In this document: piece after piece, positions 8,556 to 17,003 of the stretch
How positions within the stretch are numbered: position 1 is the first letter of the stretch
Layout of the letters: every line of letters begins with the position of its first letter
NCBI GenBank assembly: GCA_964434425.1
Contig: CAYSVH010000002.1
Span: 124,001 to 188,000, forward strand
Reading direction: 5' to 3'
DNA length: 64,000 bases
Source of the DNA: CALMEC01 sp964434425
GTDB lineage: Bacteria; Actinomycetota; Thermoleophilia; Miltoncostaeales; Miltoncostaeaceae
The notes under the pieces: model-generated
What the model was told of the DNA's origin: nothing
Databases searched by the model: none
What the model saw: the letters and a program-made list of their open reading frames with translations, nothing else
Position numbers and translations under genes: made by a program

Positions 8556-8948
8556 TCACCACACGGTGATCGTTCGGGGCTGCGGATGCTCGCGCAGGCG
8601 ACGGTCCTTCGTCACCAACCGCCAGCCCGTCTCGATCGCGGTCGCGTAGATGAGCCGGTCCGCCGGATCACCCGGGAATGACGCGGGAAGAGCAGCCGCC
8701 GTGTCGGCGACCTCCGGTCCGACCCGGATGGTTGTGAAGCCCTCCGACAATCGGTGGAGCCAGGTCCGGGGCGGAACGGTCAGGGTGATGCGCCCGTTGT
8801 GCGCGAGCCATGCCAACTCCCACCAGGTGATGTCCGCGACCGCGAGTTCCTCGGCCTCATCGATCGCCTGGCTCGCCTCCGTGCTCAGCCGGTCGGGCTC
8901 GGCCGTGAACCAGTGCACGGCGTGGGTGTCGAGCAGGAGCGTCGTCAT
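8556..8948 (-). CDS. vapC: PIN-domain toxin (VapC)
   Basis: 130 residues. Acidic residues of the PIN ribonuclease site are in place: LLLDTHAVHW (Asp near residue 7), TWWELAW (Glu near 44), PGDPADRLIYATA (Asp in the 90s) and VTKDRRLRE near 114. VapC toxins cut RNA, usually tRNA, and are held inactive by the antitoxin encoded just upstream; the two overlap by 4 bp. Residues HWFTAEPDRLS place it in the Phd/YefM-partnered PIN group. Confidence 0.9.
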   Translation of the reverse strand: MTTLLLDTHAVHWFTAEPDRLSTEASQAIDEAEELAVADITWWELAWLAHNGRITLTVPPRTWLHRLSEGFTTIRVGPEVADTAAALPASFPGDPADRLIYATAIETGWRLVTKDRRLREHPQPRTITVW

Positions 8949-9172
8949 CCGGCATCCCAGTGGACGCCGGTGGTGAAGAGATCCTCCTCCTCCACCGCCG
9001 ATGCCGCGACCCCCGTGAACGCCCCGCGCAGTGATTTCGCACCCGGGATGGGCACGATGCGGGCGACGGCGTGGCCGCGTTTGGTGACCTCGACCACCTC
9101 ACCGGCGGCAACCTCATCCAGGACGGCGAGGATCTTCGCTTTGAGCTCCGTTGCGGTCATCGTTCGAGTCAT
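8945..9172 (-). CDS. vapB: Phd/YefM-type antitoxin (VapB)
   Basis: 75 residues. MTATELKAKILAVLDEVAAGE and VEVTKRGHAVARIVPIP form the Phd/YefM DNA-binding fold; the acidic C-terminal tail (AVEEEDLFTTGVHW) is the expected toxin-binding peptide. It neutralises the VapC encoded downstream with a 4-bp overlap. ATG 9160 (MTATELK) is an alternative start. Confidence 0.9.
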   Translation of the reverse strand: MTRTMTATELKAKILAVLDEVAAGEVVEVTKRGHAVARIVPIPGAKSLRGAFTGVAASAVEEEDLFTTGVHWDAG

Positions 9173-9178
9173 CTGGTC

Positions 9179-9184
9179 ATATTA
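9179..9184 (-). promoter_or_regulatory. Possible -10 of vapBC, leaderless
   Basis: On the minus strand TAATAT sits only 6 nt before ATG 9172, so transcription could start at the initiation codon. It lies between two TGACC copies, which may form the autorepressor site. No clear -35 is seen. Confidence 0.4.
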
Positions 9185-9383
9185 CCGGTCAGATAACGGA
9201 GAGGCATACCGGACGCCGTTGAGGACCATCACACGATGGCGATACTCGAATCACGCAGGAGTCATATCGGTCCGAGATCCCCAGCGCGCCACGCATGAAG
9301 ATCACGAGAACCGCGATGACGCCGCAGGCCGCGCGCTGTCCCTGACACCGACGTCCCGACGGAAGGTACGAGTGTCCGGCGGC

Positions 9384-10601
9384 TCAGCGCACGGCGCGGC
9401 GGATCTCGAACCAGTGCGAACGCAGCCCCAGCGCGGTGCGGACCTCCTGTCCGCTCATGATCTTCACGCCGCCCGAGCGGGTCGTGACCCGGACCCGCGT
9501 CGCCCGTGGTGACGCACCGCGACGGATGATCTTCATGCTGAGCACCGTCTTGGTCCCCAGGAGCTGACCGAGGCGCGCATCGGTGAAGCGCTGGATGTCC
9601 GCACCACGCCACAGGTGCCGCGGCGAGATGCGGTCGTACTTCGCATCGTTGACGCTCACCAGGTACGGGAGGCGGGCCGAGAAGACGTTCTCGGAGTTCT
9701 CGGTACGTCCGCCGGAGGTCGAGAAGAAGAAGGTCGTCGCGACCTTCCCCCGATAGGTCGCCACCTTCCCCGAGGTGGCGCGCACCGCCGCGGACGTCAG
9801 CGCGTCCTCCGCGGTGGCACCGCCGTAGACCTGGCTGCGCTCGTCGGCGTACATGTCGAACGCACCGGTCTTCTTGGTGGCGATGGCATACGACCGGGCC
9901 GCGATGGCCTGTGCCTCGAGCACCGCCGGAGCCCTGGTGCCCCAGGCGGCCGGAACCTCGCGGGGAACGACCCCCAGGAGGTACTCCTCGAGGTCGATCA
10001 CGTTGATCACCCGCACGCTCGATCCGAGCGGCGTCACACGCACGGAGCCGCGATAGCGGGTCCCGTTGAGGTTGATCGTGCCGCCCTCGGCCGGCTGGAG
10101 CACGAGTGCCCCCCGGCGCTCCGCCACGACCCGCCCGTCGGCCCGTGCCATCACGATGCGCCCGCCCCCGGCGTGCCGGACGGTGAGATCCGCACCGGTG
10201 GGGAGCTCCTGTGAGGGGGCGTTGTCGTCCGAGGCGGCCGTCCACTCCCCGGCCGATGCCGCCCGCGCCCGGGCGGCCCCTCCGACGAGAAGGACGCGGA
10301 CCGTCGTGGCCGGCAGGTCGGAGATCTGGGTCCCGCGGTAGTACGCGGCGATGATCTGCTCGGCCGACCTCCCGTCCAGCGCCATGCCGTACGCACCGTA
10401 CTGCGACATGCCCACGCCGTGGCCGAACCCACGGCCGGGGAACCGGAACGTGAATCGCGGGACGGGCTTCTTCTTCTTCGCGTGGAGGGCCTGTGAGGAG
10501 GCCTCCGACCGGTCCGTCACCGTTCGCGCGTTCGCGGAGTGGGCCGCGGCGGGTACGAGGAGTCCGGCGATGAGAGCGGTGCTGATGATCTGGCGGCGCA
10601 T
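9384..10601 (-). CDS. Secreted SpoIID/LytB-domain protein
   Basis: 405 residues with a signal peptide (RRQIISTALIAGLLVPAAAHSANA). After a Lys-rich stretch comes FPGRGFGHGVGMSQYGAYGMA and later the SpoIID core YLLGVVPREVPAAWG and LEAQAIAARSYA, with STSGGRTENSENVF near residue 290. SpoIID proteins degrade or modify peptidoglycan or stimulate amidases; outside spore-formers they act in wall remodelling. ATG 10601 is chosen because GGGGAGG lies 9 nt before it; ATG 10610 would have no spacing. Transcribed away from the MBL-like gene at 10689. Confidence 0.88.
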   Translation of the reverse strand: MRRQIISTALIAGLLVPAAAHSANARTVTDRSEASSQALHAKKKKPVPRFTFRFPGRGFGHGVGMSQYGAYGMALDGRSAEQIIAAYYRGTQISDLPATTVRVLLVGGAARARAASAGEWTAASDDNAPSQELPTGADLTVRHAGGGRIVMARADGRVVAERRGALVLQPAEGGTINLNGTRYRGSVRVTPLGSSVRVINVIDLEEYLLGVVPREVPAAWGTRAPAVLEAQAIAARSYAIATKKTGAFDMYADERSQVYGGATAEDALTSAAVRATSGKVATYRGKVATTFFFSTSGGRTENSENVFSARLPYLVSVNDAKYDRISPRHLWRGADIQRFTDARLGQLLGTKTVLSMKIIRRGASPRATRVRVTTRSGGVKIMSGQEVRTALGLRSHWFEIRRAVR

Positions 10602-10688
10602 GGACGGCATCCTCCCCCAGCGACGATGGGACCTGCAAACGACGATGTTCTGTCGGCGGGACCGCGGATCTGCTTGAGTTTCGCCGGT

Positions 10689-11273
10689 ATGGAGATGAAC
10701 GTGACGAGGATCGGCGAGGGCCTGTGGCGCTGGTCGACCGACGACGGAGGGGCGACGCGCTGGTCGACCTATGTGGAGACGCCCGATGCGATCGTGGTGA
10801 TCGACCCGCGGTTGCCGGCGGAACCCGGCGAGGTCGACCGGTTCTGGGAGGCCTTCGACCGCGACGTCGCGCGGCACGGCCACCCGGTCCGCGTGCTTCT
10901 GACCGGCGATCCGGACCCGGCGTCCGCCACCGCGTTCCGCGATCGGCACGCTGCGGTCCTGTCGGGGGCCGTCGGCTCGAGGGCCGACGGGATCACACCG
11001 GTCGCCGACGGGACCTCGCCCGCCTCGGGCATCGTCTGCCGCACCCTCACCGCGCCGACCGGTGACCGACGGGGGATGTTCCTCCTCCGCGACCACGCCG
11101 CCGTCGTGATCGGCGACTTCCCGGACGCCCCGGAGCACCGCCGGACGCTGGTGACCCATGTCATCGACGGAGCGAACCTGAGGGCCGAGAAGACCGGTGA
11201 GCCGCCAGCCGTCTTCCGCTGGCTGCTGTCGTCGATCGATGAGCCCATCGACCTCTCGACGACGCCCGTCTGA
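10689..11273 (+). CDS. Divergent metallo-beta-lactamase-fold protein without metal motif
   Basis: 194 residues. MEMNVTRIGEGLWRWS and TPDAIVVIDPRLP resemble the first strands of actinobacterial MBL-fold hydrolases. The strand end that should carry HxHxDH instead reads VLLTGDPDPASATAFRDRH, and no later His/Asp ligands are obvious. It may bind a partner or be inactive. ATG 10695 is an alternative start. Divergent from the SpoIID gene and convergent with the Ddn-type gene. Confidence 0.65.
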   Translation: MEMNVTRIGEGLWRWSTDDGGATRWSTYVETPDAIVVIDPRLPAEPGEVDRFWEAFDRDVARHGHPVRVLLTGDPDPASATAFRDRHAAVLSGAVGSRADGITPVADGTSPASGIVCRTLTAPTGDRRGMFLLRDHAAVVIGDFPDAPEHRRTLVTHVIDGANLRAEKTGEPPAVFRWLLSSIDEPIDLSTTPV

Positions 11274-11274
11274 C

Positions 11275-11295
11275 GGCCCCGTACCGCCCGGGGCC
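11275..11295. terminator. Hairpin between convergent genes
   Basis: GGCCCC (11275-11280) pairs with GGGGCC (11290-11295) across a 9-nt loop, right after the stop at 11273 and before the end of the minus-strand gene at 11309. Confidence 0.45.
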
Positions 11296-11308
11296 TCGCG
11301 TCGTCGGA

Positions 11309-11761
11309 TCAGGCCGCGTCGATCTCGGTCAGCCGGAACACGGGGTGCCCGGCGGCCTCGCGGACCAGTTCCGCATCCGTCGCCTCGGGCCCCACGCCCC
11401 AGTACGGGCGGGTGACCCGCACGTCGGCGATATAGCGACGGATCACCGGGACCGCCGTCTGCGCGTCGACCTCCACCGCGCGGACCGAGGCCCGGCGACG
11501 TCCCCGTCGCAGAGTGCCCGCACCGGAGGCGCGGATGTTGCGGACCCAGTTCACCTCGCCGTAGGGCGCCACCAGCCATCGTGAACCCGCGAGGGTCATC
11601 ACATCGACCGGCGTGGTGCGCGGGATCCCGGACCGGCGGCCGACGACGGTCAAAAGATGCCGGTACCGCGCGCCGAGCCCCAGCCGTGTGAGCAGCCGGA
11701 AGACGCCGTTCACGCCTCGCTGGGCCGGGGTGAGTCGGTATGTCCTCGGCGACCGCGCCAT
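11309..11761 (-). CDS. Ddn-family nitroreductase/F420-dependent oxidoreductase
   Basis: 150 residues. LTVVGRRSGIPRTTPVDVM and SRWLVAPYGEVNWVRNIRASG are the hallmark of the deazaflavin-dependent nitroreductase family, and the C-terminus has PVFRLTEID. These small split-barrel proteins bind F420H2 and reduce quinones or nitro compounds. ATG 11761 gives the standard short N-terminus. Transcribed in the same direction as, but outside, the rml operon. Confidence 0.85.
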   Translation of the reverse strand: MARSPRTYRLTPAQRGVNGVFRLLTRLGLGARYRHLLTVVGRRSGIPRTTPVDVMTLAGSRWLVAPYGEVNWVRNIRASGAGTLRRGRRRASVRAVEVDAQTAVPVIRRYIADVRVTRPYWGVGPEATDAELVREAAGHPVFRLTEIDAA

Positions 11762-11807
11762 GGGTGAAGCGTAGAGCAGAGGAATGCGACGGGTGGACGG
11801 GTCCGCG

Positions 11808-12803
11808 TCAGCGCCCCAGCCGGGCGTATGCCTTCTCCGCGGCGACCTTGGACGCCTCCCACCAGTCGCGGTTGTCGGTGTACCAGCGGATCGTGTCGGC
11901 CAGACCCGCGCGCAGATCGGAGTAGCGGGGACGCCAGTCGGTCTCGGCGCGCAGCTTGGACGCATCGATGGCGTAGCGCATGTCGTGGCCCGGCCGGTCG
12001 CCGACGTGCTCGAACCAGTCCGCGGGCTTGCCCATGAGCTCGAGCAGGAGGCCGATGATCTCGCGGTTGTTGCGCTCGCCGTCGGCGCCGATGAGGTAGG
12101 TCTCGCCGAGGGCACCCTGCTCGATGATCGCGACCACGGCGTCGTTGTGGTCGTCGACGTGGATCCAGTCGCGCACGTTCTGGCCGGCCCCGTAGAGCTT
12201 CGGCTTCACCCCGGTGAGGATGCCGGTGATCTGCCGCGGGATGAACTTCTCGACGTGCTGGCGGGGCCCGTAGTTGTTGCTGCAGTTCGAGAGCGTGGCC
12301 CGGATGCCGAAGGAGCGGACCCACGCGCGCACCAGGAGGTCCGCCGACCCCTTGGAGGCCGAGTACGGGCTCGACGGGTTGACCGGGGTGGACTCGGTGA
12401 AGCGATCCGGGTCGTCCAGCTCGAGGTCCCCGTACACCTCATCGGTCGAGATGTGGTGGAGTCGCCTCCCGTGCCTGCGGACCGCCTCGAGGATCCGGTA
12501 CGTGCCCACGATGTTCGACTCGATGAACGGCCACGGGTTGTCGAGCGAGTTGTCGTTGTGCGACTCGGCCGCGAAGTGGATCACGATGTCGTGATCGGCG
12601 ACCAGCGGATCGATCAGCGCCGCGTCGGCGATCGAGCCCTCCACGAACCGGATGCGGTCGCCCGCGGGATCGAGCGAACGGCGGTTGCCCGCGTAGGTGA
12701 GCGCGTCGACCACCGTGATGTCCCAGTCGGGCCGGGTCTCGAGCGTGCGCAGGACGAAGTTGGAGCCGATGAAGCCGGCGCCACCGGTGACGAGAACCTT
12801 CAT
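11808..12803 (-). CDS. rmlB: dTDP-glucose 4,6-dehydratase
   Basis: 331 residues of an extended SDR. GGAGFIGSNFV binds NAD near residues 7-17; STDEVYG holds the active-site Thr-Asp-Glu near residue 120 and YSASKGSADLL the Tyr/Lys pair near 145-149. It makes dTDP-4-keto-6-deoxyglucose, the second step of dTDP-L-rhamnose synthesis. Last gene of the minus-strand rmlA-C-D-B run; a GGGGG ribosome site precedes the ATG. Confidence 0.95.
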   Translation of the reverse strand: MKVLVTGGAGFIGSNFVLRTLETRPDWDITVVDALTYAGNRRSLDPAGDRIRFVEGSIADAALIDPLVADHDIVIHFAAESHNDNSLDNPWPFIESNIVGTYRILEAVRRHGRRLHHISTDEVYGDLELDDPDRFTESTPVNPSSPYSASKGSADLLVRAWVRSFGIRATLSNCSNNYGPRQHVEKFIPRQITGILTGVKPKLYGAGQNVRDWIHVDDHNDAVVAIIEQGALGETYLIGADGERNNREIIGLLLELMGKPADWFEHVGDRPGHDMRYAIDASKLRAETDWRPRYSDLRAGLADTIRWYTDNRDWWEASKVAAEKAYARLGR

Positions 12804-12836
12804 CGCATCCCCCTCATGTCGTCGGATTCCGGGCCA

Positions 12837-13661
12837 TCAATCATCAAGATAGTCGGCGAGCGCCTCACGCCAGTCGCGCAGGCGGGGCGCGCCCTCCTTC
12901 GTGACGCGGAGGATCGAAACCGCCGGACGTGGCGCGGGGCGGCCGAACTCGGCGGTGGTCACGTCGTGCACCTCGCAGTCGATGCCGTCGAGCCGGAAGA
13001 TCTCGCGTGCGAAGTCGGCCCAGGTGACGTGACCGCCACCCGCCGTGTGGTAGATCCCCGCGGGCTGGTGGAGGAGCTCGGCGAGAGCCGGGGCGAGGTC
13101 CCGCGTCCACGTGGGCGAGCCCACCTGATCGGCCACCACGGTCACGGCGTCCCGATCGGAGCCCAGGCGCCGCATGGTGTCCACGAAGTTGTCGCCGGCC
13201 GCGCCGTAGAGCCACGCCGTCCGGGCGATCCGCACGCCGTCCGGGTGCTCGGCGATCGCCGCCGCCTCACCCGCCTGCTTGGTGCGGCCGTACGCGCCGA
13301 CCGGACCGACGGGGTCGTCCTCGGCGTAGCCGTCGGCCTGCGTACCCGCGAAGACGTAGTCGGTCGACACGCACACCACGGGCACGTCGATCCGGGCGGC
13401 CGCGGTCGCGACGTTGCGGCTGCCGCCGGCGTTCACGGCATACGCGGAGTCCTCATCCTCCTCCGCGGCGTCGACGTTCGTCCATGCGGCCAGGTGGATG
13501 ACGGCGTCGGGTCGCACGTCGGCGACACAGGTGCCGATGGCCTCGGGATCCGTGATGTCGACCTCCAGGTCGACGGGCACGACGTCGTCACCGCGATCGC
13601 GGAGGAACGCGGTCATGTCGTGGCCCAGCATGCCGGCCGCACCGGTGACGAGCACCCTCAT
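12837..13661 (-). CDS. rmlD: dTDP-4-dehydrorhamnose reductase
   Basis: 274 residues. VTGAAGMLGHDM (NADPH site), CVSTDYVFAGTQADGY and YGRTKQAGEAA (Tyr/Lys pair) identify RmlD, which makes the final reduction to dTDP-L-rhamnose. It overlaps rmlC by 4 bp (ATGA) and is followed by rmlB after a 33-bp gap. Confidence 0.94.
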   Translation of the reverse strand: MRVLVTGAAGMLGHDMTAFLRDRGDDVVPVDLEVDITDPEAIGTCVADVRPDAVIHLAAWTNVDAAEEDEDSAYAVNAGGSRNVATAAARIDVPVVCVSTDYVFAGTQADGYAEDDPVGPVGAYGRTKQAGEAAAIAEHPDGVRIARTAWLYGAAGDNFVDTMRRLGSDRDAVTVVADQVGSPTWTRDLAPALAELLHQPAGIYHTAGGGHVTWADFAREIFRLDGIDCEVHDVTTAEFGRPAPRPAVSILRVTKEGAPRLRDWREALADYLDD

Positions 13662-14215
13662 GCCGCGTACTCGAACGGGAGTCCGTCGGCGACGTCACGG
13701 AGGTCGGGCGCCGCCTGATCACGTGGCGAGAGGAGGATGTCGACCTCCGGCCACTCGATCGCGATGTCGGGGTCGTTCACCGAGATCTCACGCTCGAGCG
13801 CCGGGTCGTAGTAGCCCGAGCACTTGTAGGCGACGTCGGCGATCTCACTCACCACGCAATAGCCGTGGGCGAAGCCGACGGGCACGTAGACCATCCGCCC
13901 GCTGGCGTCGTCCAGCTCGATGGCCTCCCACTGGCCGTAGGTGGGCGATCCGCGGCGGATGTCCACGACGACGTCCACCACCTGCCCCCGCACGCAGCGG
14001 ACGAGCTTCGCCTGGCCGGGCGGCAGCGCGAAGTGCATGCCGCGCAGGACGCCACGGCCGGAGCGGGCGTGGTTGTCCTGGACCCAGTGTTCACGGATGC
14101 CGAGGTCGGCGAGCAGATCCTCGCGGAAGCTCTCGAGGAAGAACCCGCGGTCGTCGCCGTGGACCACCGGCTCGACGATCACGAGGCCGGGCAGACGCGA
14201 CTCGACCCGCCTCAT
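13658..14215 (-). CDS. rmlC: dTDP-4-dehydrorhamnose 3,5-epimerase
   Basis: 185 residues, a cupin. FFLESFREDLL, WVQDNHARSGRGVLRGMHFA (catalytic His in GMHF) and the VPVGFAHGYCVVSEIADVAY region are typical. The commonest motif RGLHYQ is RGMHFA here, a conservative change. Overlaps rmlA and rmlD by 4 bp each. Confidence 0.93.
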   Translation of the reverse strand: MRRVESRLPGLVIVEPVVHGDDRGFFLESFREDLLADLGIREHWVQDNHARSGRGVLRGMHFALPPGQAKLVRCVRGQVVDVVVDIRRGSPTYGQWEAIELDDASGRMVYVPVGFAHGYCVVSEIADVAYKCSGYYDPALEREISVNDPDIAIEWPEVDILLSPRDQAAPDLRDVADGLPFEYAA

Positions 14216-15288
14216 ACGAGCCCGATGGTGGAGGAGTCGCCCAGGACGAAGCGGTACGCCCGCGGCTTCTCGTCGGTTCGGCTGATCGTGACGCCCCGCC
14301 CGATGAGGCTGCTCTCCACCCGTGCGTCCAGATCCCGCACGGTCGACCCCTCCAGCAGGATCGAGTGCTCGATCTCGGCCCTGACGACGGTACAGTCGCT
14401 CGAGACCGCGCTGTAGGGCCCGATGTACGCGTCCTCGATGACGGAGTCGGCGCCGATGACGGCCGGACCGCGGACGGTGGAGCGAATCAGCCGCGCGCCC
14501 TGCTCGACGACCACGCGTCCCTCGACGCTGGACGCGTCATCGAGGTCACCGTCGATGCGGGTCGTCTGGACGTCCAGGATCAGGCGGTTCGCCTCGAGCA
14601 TGTCACCGACCTGCCCGGTGTCCTTCCACCATCCGGTCACCTCGTGCGGATCGACCCGCAGCCCCCGGTCGACCATGTGCTGGATGGCATCGGTGATCTC
14701 GAGCTCGTTGCGCCACGAGGGCTCGATGGCCTTGGCCGAATCGAGGATCGCGGGGGTGAACATGTAGACGCCGACCAGGGCCAGGTTGCTGACCGGTTCC
14801 TTCGGCTTCTCGACCAGACGCAGCACGCGCCCGTCGGCGTCCAGCTGGGCGACGCCGTAGTGCTCGGGCTCGTCCACCGGGGTGACGAGGATCATGGCGT
14901 CCGGACTGTTGGCGCGGAACTCGTCCACCAGGGCCGAAATGCCGTCGCGCAGCAGGTTGTCGCCCAGGTACATCACGAATGACGAGTCACCCAAGAACTC
15001 CTCCGCCGTGAGCACGGCGTGCGCCAGCCCCAGCGGGGCCGACTGAGGGATGATCGTGATGTCGAGACCGAGAGCCGAGCCGTCGCCGACGGCCGCCTCG
15101 ATCTCGGCGCGTGTGTCGCCCACGATGATGCCGACCTCGCGGATGCCCGCATCGCGCAGCGCCTCGAGCCCGTAGAAGAGCACCGGCTTGTTCGCGACGG
15201 GAACGAGCTGCTTCGCGCTCGTGTGCGTGATCGGCCGAAGGCGCGTGCCCGCCCCTCCGGAGAGCACAAGACCTTTCAGTTTCTCCAT
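14212..15288 (-). CDS. rmlA: Glucose-1-phosphate thymidylyltransferase, long form
   Basis: 358 residues. LSGGAGTRLRPITHTSAKQL is the nucleotidyltransferase signature, and VMYLGDNLL carries the metal-binding Asp near residue 106. Residues 245-358 are a beta-helix (VIGADSVIEDAYIGPYSA), making this the long RmlA type found in actinomycetes and archaea. It makes dTDP-glucose and starts the operon. The gene is divergent from the HAD gene at 15501. Confidence 0.93.
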   Translation of the reverse strand: MEKLKGLVLSGGAGTRLRPITHTSAKQLVPVANKPVLFYGLEALRDAGIREVGIIVGDTRAEIEAAVGDGSALGLDITIIPQSAPLGLAHAVLTAEEFLGDSSFVMYLGDNLLRDGISALVDEFRANSPDAMILVTPVDEPEHYGVAQLDADGRVLRLVEKPKEPVSNLALVGVYMFTPAILDSAKAIEPSWRNELEITDAIQHMVDRGLRVDPHEVTGWWKDTGQVGDMLEANRLILDVQTTRIDGDLDDASSVEGRVVVEQGARLIRSTVRGPAVIGADSVIEDAYIGPYSAVSSDCTVVRAEIEHSILLEGSTVRDLDARVESSLIGRGVTISRTDEKPRAYRFVLGDSSTIGLV

Positions 15289-15500
15289 ATGAGCGACAGG
15301 CTACCGAGCCGAGGGCGGGACGACAGGGCCCCGGGGCGAGCCACCCGACGGTCGTCGCATGCGCGCCGACGCGCCCGTCCGGCTACCATCGGCGATACCG
15401 CGGTCGGCCGCCGCCCACGCCGCGGACGCCGTCACGGGCTCCCCGCACCGACCGGCATCCATGTCCACGGACCGGCCCAGGAAGGTTTGCGTCGCATCAG

Positions 15501-16277
15501 ATGAAGATCTGTTACCTCGATCTCGACGAGACGCTTCTCGGACAGGGCGGCGGAATCCTGCGCGACGGGGACGGGGTGTTCACGGACGCCTCCATCCGCG
15601 TCTTCGAGACACTGCACCGGGCCGGAGCCCAGGCGGTGCTGGTGAGCGGTCGGCGCCTGCCCGAGCTCGCCGCGATCGGCCGCATGCTGGGGGCGGACGG
15701 CGCGCTGGGCGAGCTCGGTGCCTGCGACGCCGGATACCCGTGCGAACCCGGCCAGACGGTGCACGAGGCCATCGCCGCCACCGGCATCGTCGACACCCTG
15801 ATCACGTGGGCGGACGGGTGCCTCGAACCATACGAACCCTGGTGCAACGGTCGCTTCGGCAGCCACCTCCTCATCGGTACCGTCGGCGACGAGGCCGCGG
15901 ACATGGTGACGACCCTCTCGCGCGGAACGCTCCGGCTCATCGACAACGGGGTCGCCACGGCGGACGGCCGTCGCACCTTCCATCTGCTGCCGGCACGCGC
16001 CGGAAAGGGTCCGTCCGTGGCCCGCGACATCACCCGGCGTGGAGCGCGTCCCGAGAACTGCCTGGCGGTGGGCGACAGCCGCGCGGACCTGGAGCTGGCG
16101 GACGTGGTCGGCCTCATGGCGATCGTGCGCAACGGGGTCGACGACGACCCCGCGCTCGAGGACGAGGCACCGTGGATCACGTCGGGGTCCTACGGCGCGG
16201 GCGTGCTCGAGGCCGTGGAGCGCTGGCTGGACGGTGACCCGGCACTCGACCGCATCCGCCGGAGCTTCGCCACCTAG
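15501..16277 (+). CDS. HAD-superfamily phosphatase
   Basis: 258 residues. Motif I DLDETLL (nucleophile Asp near residue 7), motif II LVSGRRLPE, motif III Lys in RAGKGPSVA and motif IV VGDSRADLELAD are complete. The cap lies between motifs II and III, as in the Cof/sucrose-phosphate/trehalose-phosphate group. The substrate is unknown; sugar phosphates are likely. Convergent with DUF302. Confidence 0.83.
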   Translation: MKICYLDLDETLLGQGGGILRDGDGVFTDASIRVFETLHRAGAQAVLVSGRRLPELAAIGRMLGADGALGELGACDAGYPCEPGQTVHEAIAATGIVDTLITWADGCLEPYEPWCNGRFGSHLLIGTVGDEAADMVTTLSRGTLRLIDNGVATADGRRTFHLLPARAGKGPSVARDITRRGARPENCLAVGDSRADLELADVVGLMAIVRNGVDDDPALEDEAPWITSGSYGAGVLEAVERWLDGDPALDRIRRSFAT

Positions 16278-16286
16278 ACACACCTG

Positions 16287-16352
16287 CGGCGGGCGGGCGA
16301 CGGTGGTCACGTCCGAGCCGAACAGTCGCACCACCGGGTACGCCCACCCGCG
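16287..16352. repeat. Long-range inverted repeat between convergent genes
   Basis: GCGGGCGGGCG followed by CGGTGGT on the left faces ACCACCG and GCCCACCCGC on the right. It may serve as a bidirectional terminator for the HAD and DUF302 genes, or be a remnant of the intergenic palindrome family seen elsewhere. Confidence 0.4.
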
Positions 16353-16379
16353 CCGGCGAGCCGGCCACGGTCGCCAGAT

Positions 16380-16781
16380 CTAAAGGGCGTCGACCGCCCG
16401 GGCGATCCGCTCACGGGCCTCGGCCGCCAGCTCCCCCAGTCCGTCGTTCTCGGCGAGGCGCAGCGCGCTCGACGGATCCATCGCCGCAACGTGGGTCCGG
16501 TCCCCCTGGCGGCGGACGACGACGTTACACGGAAGCAGGACGCCGAGGTCGGGTTCGGTCGCGATGCCCCTGCTCGCCAGCTGGGGGTTGCAGGCACCCA
16601 GGATGACGTAGGGCTCGACATCGAGATCCAGCTTCTTCTTCAGGGTCGCCTTCACGTCGATCGTCGTGAGGATCCCGAAGCCCTCGTCGGCCATGGCGGC
16701 CGTCACCCGCTCGACCGTCGCGTCGAACGGGGCGTCGATGTCACGTGTGATCGCGTACCGGGTGGTGGTGGACTCGCTCAT
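16380..16781 (-). CDS. DUF302-family protein
   Basis: 133 residues covering one DUF302 domain: TVERVTAAMADEGFGILTTID, YVILGACNPQLASRGI and LGVLLPCNVVVRRQGD. DUF302 proteins have no firm function but often occur with sulfur or heavy-metal stress genes. ATG 16781 has AAGGAGA at a good distance. The promoter region carries the palindrome ATACCCCGGTGGGTAT, the same design as before trxB, so this gene is probably controlled by the CsoR-type regulator at 25.7 kb. Confidence 0.88.
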   Translation of the reverse strand: MSESTTTRYAITRDIDAPFDATVERVTAAMADEGFGILTTIDVKATLKKKLDLDVEPYVILGACNPQLASRGIATEPDLGVLLPCNVVVRRQGDRTHVAAMDPSSALRLAENDGLGELAAEARERIARAVDAL

Positions 16782-16820
16782 TGGCGTTCTCCTTGATCGG
16801 GTCTGCCACCAGTGTGACAT

Positions 16821-16836
16821 ATACCCCGGTGGGTAT
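16821..16836. promoter_or_regulatory. CsoR-type operator before the DUF302 gene
   Basis: ATACCC-CGGT-GGGTAT, 40 bp upstream of the DUF302 start. On the minus strand a possible -10, TATATG (16818-16823), overlaps its end, so the site would lie in the promoter spacer. Arms and spacing equal those of the site at 24107-24122. Confidence 0.65.
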
Positions 16837-16858
16837 GTCGGTCGATCCACCCGGTTGT

Positions 16859-16925
16859 TGATCCACCCGCCCGAAGACTGGCGGCTGGTCGGGGTGGGCG
16901 GGCGGATCATTGTCATCCGCCAGTC
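16859..16925. repeat. Short palindromic repeat of the intergenic family
   Basis: Two interleaved inverted repeats: TGATCC-ACCCGCCC against GGGCGGG-CGGATCA (16859-16909), and GACTGGCGG (16876-16884) against CCGCCAGTC (16917-16925). The second stem is the same as in the repeat arrays at 22.5, 23.8 and 45.1 kb. Confidence 0.65.
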
Positions 16926-17003
16926 CCCCGGCCACGCGACCCAGGCGACCATTGAAACACGGGTTAGAAACCCGCTCTCCCAGAGCCCTCCACACGCCAC
17001 CCG

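Noticed and set aside
9185..9383. A possible gene remnant on the minus strand (GVIAVLVIFMRGALG)
   Set aside because: One hydrophobic stretch without a start or family match is too little to call a gene or pseudogene.
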